The notes under the pieces are model-generated. The model saw only the letters and a list, made by a program, of their open reading frames with translations. It did not search any database and was not told the DNA's origin. This document shows positions 57,426-64,000 of a stretch of 64,000 bases of DNA, in pieces. A program made the position numbers and the translations under genes. The stretch comes from an uncultured Roseobacter sp. (lineage in GTDB: Bacteria > Pseudomonadota > Alphaproteobacteria > Rhodobacterales > Rhodobacteraceae), in the NCBI GenBank assembly GCA_947501635.1, contig CANMWT010000005.1, forward strand, positions 310,001-374,000, given 5' to 3'. Every line of letters begins with the position of its first letter. The first letter of the stretch is position 1.

Positions 57426-58580
57426 ATGAGCAGCAAACGTAAATTGTTCGAAGAAGTAAGCAGTGGCGAAGCAGTCAAACCCGCCGCGCAACCGGGCCTT
57501 ATCGACAAGGGCCGGACCGGCGCGCGTGGCGCGATACGCGTATGGTTGAAAATCCTGTTTGCGCTGGTCTTTATCATGATCGCCGTTGGCGGCCTCACAC
57601 GTCTGACCGACAGTGGGTTGAGCATTACCGAGTGGCGGCCGCTGACCGGTGCTTTGCCCCCGATGACCGAAGCGGAATGGCAATCTGAATTCGACAAGTA
57701 CAAACAAATCGACGAATGGCGCATCCAGAATCAGTGGATGGAGATGTCGGATTTCAAAGTGATCTACTGGTGGGAATGGGGGCACCGCCAACTGGGCCGC
57801 GTGATCGGCGTTGTCTGGGCCTTGGGCTTTGGGTATTTTGCCCTGCGCCGCCAAATTCCCACCGGGTGGAACGGAAAACTGCTGTTTCTTGGACTATTGG
57901 GTGGTGCTCAGGGGGCGATTGGCTGGTGGATGGTCGCGTCGGGCGTCACCCAAGGGGAAGGGATGACAGATGTTGCCAGCTACCGTCTGGCGACGCATCT
58001 CGGTCTGGCCTTCGTCATCCTGGGCTTTATTGCGTGGTACATCATGCAACTGGGGCGCAGCGCCTCCGACCTGATGCAAGCGCGCCGTGCCAGAGAGAAC
58101 AAACAATGGGGCATGGCCACGGGTCTGCTGCATTTCACATTTCTGCAAATTCTGATTGGCGCGCTGGTGGCCGGCATCGACGCGGGCCGCAGCTATACCG
58201 ATTGGCCTATGATGGGCGGTCAGTGGTTCCCCGCCACGGCATTGGCACTGGAGCCCATGTGGCGCAATTTTTTCGAAAGCCCTGGCCTTGTGCAATTTAT
58301 CCACCGCGTCACAGGCTATGTACTGTTCCTTTTTGCAGTCATCGTGTGGATACGCGGCCGCAAATCCTCACACCCCAACACGCGCTTTGCCTTCAATGCA
58401 GTTCTTGCCGCAATGACCTTGCAGATCGTTCTTGGCATCGTCACCGTGCTTTACGGCGCACCGGCGTATATTGCGATTTTCCATCAGGGGCTTGCAGTCG
58501 TCCTTTGGGTCCTGATCCTGCGCGCGCGGTTCCTGAGCGGATATCCAATTGCCACTTCCGTAAGGGGGGCGCTGCGATGA
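57426..58580 (+). CDS. ctaA: haem A synthase CtaA
   Basis: This 384-residue inner-membrane enzyme oxidises haem O to haem A for cytochrome aa3 oxidase. It has eight hydrophobic segments and the four conserved His residues in HRQLGRVIG, THLGLAF, HRVTGY and HQGLAV. LTRLTDSGLSITEW is the CtaA/COX15 signature. It ends in ATGA, overlapping the next gene's start by 4 bp. No ctaB or cox genes are adjacent. Confidence 0.97.
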   Translation: MSSKRKLFEEVSSGEAVKPAAQPGLIDKGRTGARGAIRVWLKILFALVFIMIAVGGLTRLTDSGLSITEWRPLTGALPPMTEAEWQSEFDKYKQIDEWRIQNQWMEMSDFKVIYWWEWGHRQLGRVIGVVWALGFGYFALRRQIPTGWNGKLLFLGLLGGAQGAIGWWMVASGVTQGEGMTDVASYRLATHLGLAFVILGFIAWYIMQLGRSASDLMQARRARENKQWGMATGLLHFTFLQILIGALVAGIDAGRSYTDWPMMGGQWFPATALALEPMWRNFFESPGLVQFIHRVTGYVLFLFAVIVWIRGRKSSHPNTRFAFNAVLAAMTLQIVLGIVTVLYGAPAYIAIFHQGLAVVLWVLILRARFLSGYPIATSVRGALR

Positions 58581-60055
58581 CCAGAGCCTATGACGACCTC
58601 TTGGCCTATGTGCAGGAGACACAGGCGCTGGCGTCTGTTGCAGGCCGGCTTCAGTGGGATCAGGAGACCATGATGCCCAAGGGCGCCGCGCCCCAGCGCG
58701 CTCAGGAAACCGCTGCCCTAGAAACAGTTTTGCACGCGCGACGCACCGATCCACGCGTCGCAGACTGGCTGGACAAGGCTAATGACGCAAAGTGCGACGA
58801 GGTCGCCGTCGCACAACTGCGTCACATTCGCCGCGACTATGAACGGGCATCGAAAGTACCTGCACGCCTCGCCACCGAAATCGCGCGCGCAACATCGACA
58901 GCGCAGGGCGTCTGGGCAGACGCACGCACCGCAGATGACTTTTCCGCCTTTGCGCCAACGCTAGAACACGTCATCGCGCTCAAACGCGAAGAGGGGCAAG
59001 CACTAGCAGCGGGCGGGGACGTCTATGATGCGATGCTGCAAGACTATGAACCCGGCACAACGAGCACTGATCTCGACGCAATGTTCGGAGTACTGCGCCC
59101 CGAACTTAGCGCGCTGCGGGCAGCTGTTCTTGACGCGCCGCCTCCCGACAGACTGGCAGGCGACTTCGATGAGGCCGCGCAGATGAAACTGACCCGTAAG
59201 CTTGCAAAGACCTTTGGGTATGACATGCAGCACGGGCGCGTGGACAAGGCTGTTCACCCTTTCAGTTCCGGCTCCGGCCTCGATGTACGCATCACCACGC
59301 GCACCAGCGCACAAGAGCCTTTCGACTGTTTTTACTCGACCATTCACGAGGTTGGTCACGCCGCCTATGAGCAGAACATCAGTCGCGACTACCTGTTGAC
59401 CCCCCTTGGCCGCGGCGTGTCGATGGGTGTTCACGAGAGCCAAAGCCGGCTTTATGAGAACCAGATCGGGCGCAGCCGTGCCTTTACCGGCTGGCTCTAT
59501 CACGAAATGAAAGACGCCTTCGGAGATTTCGGCATCCCGGATGAAGAGGCCTTCTATGCATGCGTCAATCGCGTGTCCAATGGCTATATCCGCACTGAAT
59601 CCGATGAGTTGCAGTATAATCTTCATGTGCTACTACGCTTCGATCTCGAACGCGCATTGGTGTCGGGCGACCTGCAGGTTGCCGATCTTGAGGCCGCGTG
59701 GAATGACCGCTTTCTGGCCGACTTCGGATTTGCCGTCGATAAACCGTCCAACGGCGTGCTGCAGGATGTTCACTGGTCCGTCGGATTGTTCGGGTATTTC
59801 CCGACCTACAGTCTTGGCAATGTCTACGCGGGCTGCCTGCATGAAGCGATGCGCGCCGCTTTGCCAGATCTGGACAGTCAATTGTCACAAGGTGATACGG
59901 CGGCGGCAACAGACTGGCTGCGACAGAACGTGCAGCGCCACGGTGGGCTGTACGAACCACGCGACCTGATCGCACGCGCGCGTGGCGCAGACCCGTCAGA
60001 AGCGCCACTGCTGGCCTATCTGAAGGAGAAATTTACCCGGCTTTACGGTCTGTAG
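58577..60055 (+). CDS. M32-family carboxypeptidase (Taq type)
   Basis: This 492-residue cytoplasmic metallopeptidase removes C-terminal residues. The zinc motif HEVGH (in STIHEVGHAAYEQ) is intact, and HESQSRLYEN gives the third ligand and IRTESDELQYN a further family segment. The start overlaps the ctaA stop (ATGA), with AAGGGGGG nearby. The reading frame is open another 287 codons upstream, through ctaA in another frame, but that part has no family match. Confidence 0.95.
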   Translation: MTRAYDDLLAYVQETQALASVAGRLQWDQETMMPKGAAPQRAQETAALETVLHARRTDPRVADWLDKANDAKCDEVAVAQLRHIRRDYERASKVPARLATEIARATSTAQGVWADARTADDFSAFAPTLEHVIALKREEGQALAAGGDVYDAMLQDYEPGTTSTDLDAMFGVLRPELSALRAAVLDAPPPDRLAGDFDEAAQMKLTRKLAKTFGYDMQHGRVDKAVHPFSSGSGLDVRITTRTSAQEPFDCFYSTIHEVGHAAYEQNISRDYLLTPLGRGVSMGVHESQSRLYENQIGRSRAFTGWLYHEMKDAFGDFGIPDEEAFYACVNRVSNGYIRTESDELQYNLHVLLRFDLERALVSGDLQVADLEAAWNDRFLADFGFAVDKPSNGVLQDVHWSVGLFGYFPTYSLGNVYAGCLHEAMRAALPDLDSQLSQGDTAAATDWLRQNVQRHGGLYEPRDLIARARGADPSEAPLLAYLKEKFTRLYGL

Positions 60056-60069
60056 CGCTGCACCTGGTT

Positions 60070-60097
60070 GGTCGGGCACTTCCTGAAACGCCCGACC
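60070..60097. terminator. hairpin between convergent genes
   Basis: GGTCGGGC / GCCCGACC forms an 8-bp perfect stem around a 12-base loop in the 51-bp gap between two convergent stops. No T-run follows either way, so termination would rest on the stem alone. Confidence 0.45.
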
Positions 60098-60106
60098 GCC
60101 GGTGCT

Positions 60107-60454
60107 TTAGTTCAGCTGGCCGTCGCCGTCTTTGTCGGCCTGCTTGAAGTTCTCTTCCATGCGCGCCTTGAACTCGGCCTGCGTTACGGTCCCGTTGCCA
60201 TCTGCGTCTGCGCGGCCAAAAGCCTCTTCATCAGCATGGGCATCCACCTCGCTTTTACTAAGCGAGCCGTTTTTATCCGTGTCCATCTGCTCAAACGCGA
60301 AATCGGAAAACACGCCGAATTCTTCCATTGAAATCGACGCGTCGCCATCCGCATCAAGCGCGCGCAGATGCGTTTCATTGAGCCCGTTTTCCTGCGCCAA
60401 AGCACCTGTTGCGATAAACAGGGCTGCCGGAATACCGATAAGCATCTTTGTCAT
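60107..60454 (-). CDS. EF-hand periplasmic protein
   Basis: This 115-residue exported protein has a signal peptide (cleavage after GALA). Four calcium-loop patterns follow: DADGDASISMEE, DTDKNGSLSKSE, DADGNGTVTQAE, and a final DKDGDGQLN that stops at the loop's ninth position with no exit helix. It probably binds calcium. ATG 60454 has GGGGAG seven bases upstream. A lipoprotein gene precedes it by 14 bp, so they may share an operon. Confidence 0.88.
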   Translation of the reverse strand: MTKMLIGIPAALFIATGALAQENGLNETHLRALDADGDASISMEEFGVFSDFAFEQMDTDKNGSLSKSEVDAHADEEAFGRADADGNGTVTQAEFKARMEENFKQADKDGDGQLN

Positions 60455-60468
60455 ATGATTTCTCCCCT

Positions 60469-60714
60469 TCAGCATGCGTAGCGGCTGCCGGAAACCGCAC
60501 CGGCTGCAGCGCCACCCGCTGTCAGAATATCGCGACCGCTGCCGCCCCCGAACTGGTTTCCGATGGCGCCGCCAATCAGGGCCCCACCAATAGCGCCTGA
60601 CATGCAGGCAATTTCATGTTGACGCTGTTGCTGCTGTTGCGGTGTCGCCGCCGGCGCACAAGCCTGCAGCACCACCGCACCGGCCAAAAGTACAATTGGT
60701 AGAAAGTTTTTCAT
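60469..60714 (-). CDS. glycine-zipper lipoprotein (YMGG-like)
   Basis: This 81-residue protein has a lipobox VLQAC (Cys19), a Gln-rich linker (PQQQQQRQ) and a Gly-rich zipper (GAIGGALIGGAIGNQFGGGSGRD) ending SRYAC. Such proteins sit in the outer membrane. AGGAGAC seven to eight bases upstream fixes ATG 60714. It ends just before the EF-hand gene on the same strand. Role unknown. Confidence 0.87.
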   Translation of the reverse strand: MKNFLPIVLLAGAVVLQACAPAATPQQQQQRQHEIACMSGAIGGALIGGAIGNQFGGGSGRDILTAGGAAAGAVSGSRYAC

Positions 60715-60789
60715 CGATACTTGTCTCCTGTTTTCGCCTCCGCCGTCCGCGACGGAAGGTGGTCTAAGATAATTCAATCAGCGTCCGGG

Positions 60790-63543
60790 CTATTCTTCAC
60801 CACCGACATCCGGGGCTTCATCGCCTTGATCCGCAATCCATGCGACACTTACGACGACCTCGCCCTTGCCGGTGTCAAAGACCTTCACCCCGCCTGCCGA
60901 ACGAGAGCGGAACGAAATCCCCTCGACAGGTACCCGGATGGATTGTCCCTTGGACGTGGCCAACATGATCTGGTCATCCATCTCAACCGGGAAGGATGCC
61001 ACCACGGGACCGCCCCGCATTGCCTTGTCCATCGCCTGAACACCCATACCACCGCGTCCGCGCACTGGGTAGTCCTGACTGGAGCTGAGCTTGCCTGACC
61101 CGCTGGCCGTGATCGTGAGGATAAGGTTTTCAGCCGCCGACATCTCTGCATAGCGCTCTTGGCTGATGGTGGCGTTCGCGTCGGTTTCCTCGTCATCGGT
61201 GGGCGCGTCCGCATCATCGGCCAGCCCCGCCATCGCACGGCGCATCTTGAGATAGGCCGCACGTTCATCCGACGTTGCATCAAAATGGCGAATAACTGAC
61301 ATAGACACCACCTTGTCGTCACCGCTGAGTTTCACACCGCGCACACCGACAGAAGAGCGCGAATTGAACACGCGGACATCGGTCGACGGGAACCGGATGG
61401 CCCGACCCGATGCGGTCACCAGCATCACATCATCTTCAGGAGACGCAATGCGCGCATTTATCAGCGTGGTCTCTGCATGGTCATCTTCAAACTTCATAGC
61501 GATCTTGCCGTTGGACTTCACATTGGTGAAATCCGACAAAGCGTTGCGCCGCACCGTACCAGCCGAGGTGGCAAACACGATCTGCAACTGGTCCCATTCG
61601 TTTTCGTCCCGGTCGATCGGCAAAATGGCCGCCACGGAAACACCCTGCGGGATCGGGAGAATGTTGACGATCGCCTTGCCCTTCGACGTCCGCCCACCCT
61701 GCGGCAGTCGCCATGTCTTCAGCTTGTAGGCCATACCGTCGGTCGTAAAGAACAAAAGCTGGGTATGTGTATTGGCCACAAAGAGGGTGGTCACCACATC
61801 CTCTTCCTTGGTCTGCATACCCGCCAGTCCCTTGCCGCCGCGTCGCTGGCTGCGGAAGTCCGCCAAGGGCGTGCGCTTGATATAGCCGCCAGAGGTGACC
61901 GTCACGACCATATCCTCGCGCGCGATCAGGTCTTCATCTTCCATGTCGCCAGACCAGTCGACAATCTCAGTGCGGCGGGGCACGGCGAAAAGCTCTCGCA
62001 CTTCGCGCAGCTCATCCGCAATGATGCCCATGATCCGCTCGCGCGAGCCCAGAATTTCAAGGTATTCCTTGATCTTGCCCGCCAGTTCTTCCAGCTCGTC
62101 TGTCACCTCTTTGACACCGATCTGGGTCAAACGCTGCAGACGCAACTCGAGAATGGCGCGCGCCTGCGTCTCCGACAAATTGTATGTGCCGTCGTCATTG
62201 GCCGTATGGGTCGGATCGTCGATCAGCGCGATGTAGTCAAGGATCTGCTCAGCCGGCCAGCGCCGGGTCATAAGCTTCGCGCGCGCCTCGGCCGCATCTG
62301 CCGAGGCCCGGATGGTAGCCACGATCTCATCGATGTTTGTGACCGCAACCGCCAGACCGCACAGGATGTGGCTGCGTTCACGCGCCTTGCGCAACAGATA
62401 GGCTGTACGCCGCGCCACCACGTCTTCGCGGAAATCAATGAAATACGTCAGGAACTTGCGCAGGGTCAGTTGTTCGGGCCGGCCGCCATTCAGCGCGAGC
62501 ATATTGCAGCCGAAATAGGTCTGCATTGGCGTAAAACGGTAAAGCTGGTTCATCACCACTTCGGCCGTGGCATCGCGCTTCAACTCAATCACGACCCGCA
62601 CGCCATTGCGGTCGGACTCGTCCTGTACATGGGCAATACCCTCGATCTTCTTTTCGCGCACCTGTTCGGCGATTTTCTCGATCATCGAGGCCTTGTTCAC
62701 CTGATAGGGGATTTCATCAATGATGATCGCCCAGCGGTCTTTGCGAATCTCCTCCACCCGCGTTTTCGCCCGCACAATGACCGACCCGCGACCTTCCAGA
62801 TAGGCTTTGCGCGCACCGGACCGACCCAGCATGATGCCTCCGGTCGGAAAATCGGGGCCGGGAACATATTCGATCAGCTGCTCAGAGGTAAGATCGGGCT
62901 CTTCAATCAGCGCCAGCGTAGCGTCGACCACCTCGCCAAGGTTGTGAGGCGGAATATTGGTTGCCATGCCCACAGCAATACCGCCCGCGCCATTGACCAA
63001 CATATTCGGAAAGCGCGCCGGCAGAACCGTCGGTTCTTGTTGCTTGCCGTCATAGTTGTCCTGAAAATCAACGGTTTCCTTGTCGATATCCGCCAATAGA
63101 TAGGCGGCAGGCTTGTCCATGCGCACTTCGGTGTAGCGCATCGCAGCCGGATTGTCGCCGTCCATCGACCCGAAGTTGCCTTGCCCGTCCAGCAGCGGCA
63201 GCGACATTGAAAAATCCTGCGCCATACGCACCAAGGCATCATAAATCGCACTGTCACCATGCGGGTGGTACTGACCCATCACATCGCCAACGGGCCGGGC
63301 GGATTTTCGGTAGCTTTTGTCGTGCGTGTTGCCCGTTTCATGCATCGCAAACAGAATGCGGCGGTGCACGGGTTTCAGCCCGTCGCGCAGGTCAGGAATC
63401 GCACGGCTGACGATGACAGACATGGCATAGTCCAGATAGGACGTGCGCATCTCATGCTCAATACTGACGGTCGGCCCATCATACTCCGGCGCAGGCGGCG
63501 CCATTTCATCATCATTTTCAGGTGGTTGTGGTGTATCGCTCAC
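60790..63543 (-). CDS. gyrA: DNA gyrase subunit A
   Basis: This 917-residue subunit cleaves DNA with the Tyr in AMRYTEVRM. The quinolone-resistance region reads [11 protein letters not shown], with Ser and Asp in the sensitive form. The C-terminal domain has the gyrase box [12 protein letters not shown] region ([13 protein letters not shown]) and six-bladed beta-pinwheel repeats. A long acidic insert in the C-terminal domain ([14 protein letters not shown]) is notable. The lipoprotein and EF-hand genes follow on the same strand. The 190-bp gap upstream separates it from usg. Confidence 0.98.
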   Translation of the reverse strand: MSDTPQPPENDDEMAPPAPEYDGPTVSIEHEMRTSYLDYAMSVIVSRAIPDLRDGLKPVHRRILFAMHETGNTHDKSYRKSARPVGDVMGQYHPHGDSAIYDALVRMAQDFSMSLPLLDGQGNFGSMDGDNPAAMRYTEVRMDKPAAYLLADIDKETVDFQDNYDGKQQEPTVLPARFPNMLVNGAGGIAVGMATNIPPHNLGEVVDATLALIEEPDLTSEQLIEYVPGPDFPTGGIMLGRSGARKAYLEGRGSVIVRAKTRVEEIRKDRWAIIIDEIPYQVNKASMIEKIAEQVREKKIEGIAHVQDESDRNGVRVVIELKRDATAEVVMNQLYRFTPMQTYFGCNMLALNGGRPEQLTLRKFLTYFIDFREDVVARRTAYLLRKARERSHILCGLAVAVTNIDEIVATIRASADAAEARAKLMTRRWPAEQILDYIALIDDPTHTANDDGTYNLSETQARAILELRLQRLTQIGVKEVTDELEELAGKIKEYLEILGSRERIMGIIADELREVRELFAVPRRTEIVDWSGDMEDEDLIAREDMVVTVTSGGYIKRTPLADFRSQRRGGKGLAGMQTKEEDVVTTLFVANTHTQLLFFTTDGMAYKLKTWRLPQGGRTSKGKAIVNILPIPQGVSVAAILPIDRDENEWDQLQIVFATSAGTVRRNALSDFTNVKSNGKIAMKFEDDHAETTLINARIASPEDDVMLVTASGRAIRFPSTDVRVFNSRSSVGVRGVKLSGDDKVVSMSVIRHFDATSDERAAYLKMRRAMAGLADDADAPTDDEETDANATISQERYAEMSAAENLILTITASGSGKLSSSQDYPVRGRGGMGVQAMDKAMRGGPVVASFPVEMDDQIMLATSKGQSIRVPVEGISFRSRSAGGVKVFDTGKGEVVVSVAWIADQGDEAPDVGGEE

Positions 63544-63733
63544 GTGGTCTGCCCAATTTTTCCGCAGGGTCTATATATTGTGTTCAGACCATAACAGAGT
63601 GAGCATATGAGGTGCAATCACTGAGTTCCAGTACGCTTGGCAGCCACAGCGACACTCTGCTAACATGCTGTTTTTATTGAAAAGTAAATTTTTCATGCCA
63701 TGCTGCATTTATGAAAGCAGCAAAGAGGTGAAA

Positions 63734-64000
63734 ATGCCCCAATCTGAAATGGAAATGATGTTGAAAGGATACGGCCTCACAACAGCCGAGTTTTTCTACC
63801 ATATGCCGGATTACACACATGTTCTGAACACCTATATCTGGCAGGACTACGACATCGCCCCGGATCATCCGAAACTTTTTAAATTTGTAGAATTCTGGCA
63901 GTCAAAATTGGATGGCCCGCTGCATTCAGTGCGTTTTACCCACCGCAAAATGATAAGCCCCGGCGAATGGCGCAATGTGACCGGTGAATTCACCCTGCAT
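63734..64000 (+). CDS. usg: usg family protein (partial, 3' end beyond window)
   Basis: The first 89 codons are visible. MMLKGYGLTTAEFFYHMPDY, YIWQDYDIAPDHPKL and GPLHSVRFTHRKMISPGEW match the usg family, conserved in alphaproteobacteria and of unknown function. The last visible codon is the His of GEFTLH, close to the usual end. GAGGTGAAA precedes ATG 63734. Upstream is an AT-rich gap with a TGAAAA/TTTTCA dyad at 63678-63695. Confidence 0.85.
   Translation, partial: MPQSEMEMMLKGYGLTTAEFFYHMPDYTHVLNTYIWQDYDIAPDHPKLFKFVEFWQSKLDGPLHSVRFTHRKMISPGEWRNVTGEFTLH

Noticed and set aside
57716..58576. A 287-codon open extension in front of the M32 carboxypeptidase, giving a 779-residue frame
   Set aside because: It runs through ctaA in another frame, has no family match, and the normal M32 length begins at 58577 with a ribosome site and ATGA overlap.
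61477..63099. A 540-codon plus-strand frame opposite gyrA
   Set aside because: Shadow of gyrA in GC-rich DNA; the translated text has no recognisable motif.

Overview
The window comes from a high-GC alphaproteobacterium of the order Rhodobacterales, most likely the marine Roseobacter group. The gene order nifR3/dusB-ntrB-ntrC-ntrY-ntrX, followed by trkA-trkH-hfq-hflX, is the arrangement known from Rhodobacter. Several families are also typical of this order: DUF6477, DUF6456, usg, a non-pyrrolysine MttB homologue, and an NtrC without the sigma-54 contact loop. The DNA is densely packed chromosomal core. I see no prophage, insertion sequence, CRISPR array, tRNA or rRNA.

Region 1 (1-10.7 kb) is mostly on the minus strand. 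It holds a TetR regulator overlapping a PPK2 polyphosphate kinase, an alpha/beta hydrolase, metA (residue 111 is Glu, predicting acetyl-CoA use), an unrecognised P-loop ATPase, two EamA exporters, a FadL-like outer-membrane protein and guaA. A plus-strand MttB-family methyltransferase follows. Region 2 (10.7-17.3 kb) contains DUF6477, a large HTH/DUF6456 protein, a PagL-like barrel, lipA, a diheme c plus cytochrome c' pair, and hpt with an overlapping 55-residue membrane protein. Region 3 (17.3-19.4 kb) is the overlapping chain ispD-ispF-pgpA-cinA.

Region 4 (19.5-33 kb) is the nitrogen-regulation block dusB-ntrB-ntrC-ntrY-ntrX, then trkA-trkH-hfq-hflX. Two opposite-strand genes, an NTF2-like protein and a lipoprotein, lie between ntrX and trkA. 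Both NtrC and NtrX lack GAFTGA. Region 5 (33-44 kb) has rluE, a penicillin-acylase-family Ntn hydrolase, a beta-hydroxyacid dehydrogenase, a SYLF protein, hemB, mfd and a Bcr/CflA exporter. Region 6 (44-49 kb) has a DsbA-like protein and an acyl-CoA ligase divergent from an XRE-cupin regulator, then an orphan YejA-like binding protein.

The 325-bp gap after YejA holds a promoter, two hairpins and a strong terminator with no CDS of convincing size, a good candidate for a small RNA gene (49015-49090). Region 7 (49-64 kb) has 3-hydroxybutyrate dehydrogenase with a patatin, DUF502, psuK-psuG, a DUF4198/HupE divergent pair whose start codons overlap, a ThiE-like protein, trmJ, ctaA, an M32 carboxypeptidase, EF-hand and glycine-zipper envelope proteins, gyrA, and the 5' part of usg.

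The most interesting items are the small-RNA candidate, a perfect 7-bp dyad upstream of the fadL-like gene, a CGCC-N9-GGC site before dusB, a 26-bp repeat present twice, and the HupE/DUF4198 start-codon overlap. I found no convincing new multi-gene defence or biosynthetic system.
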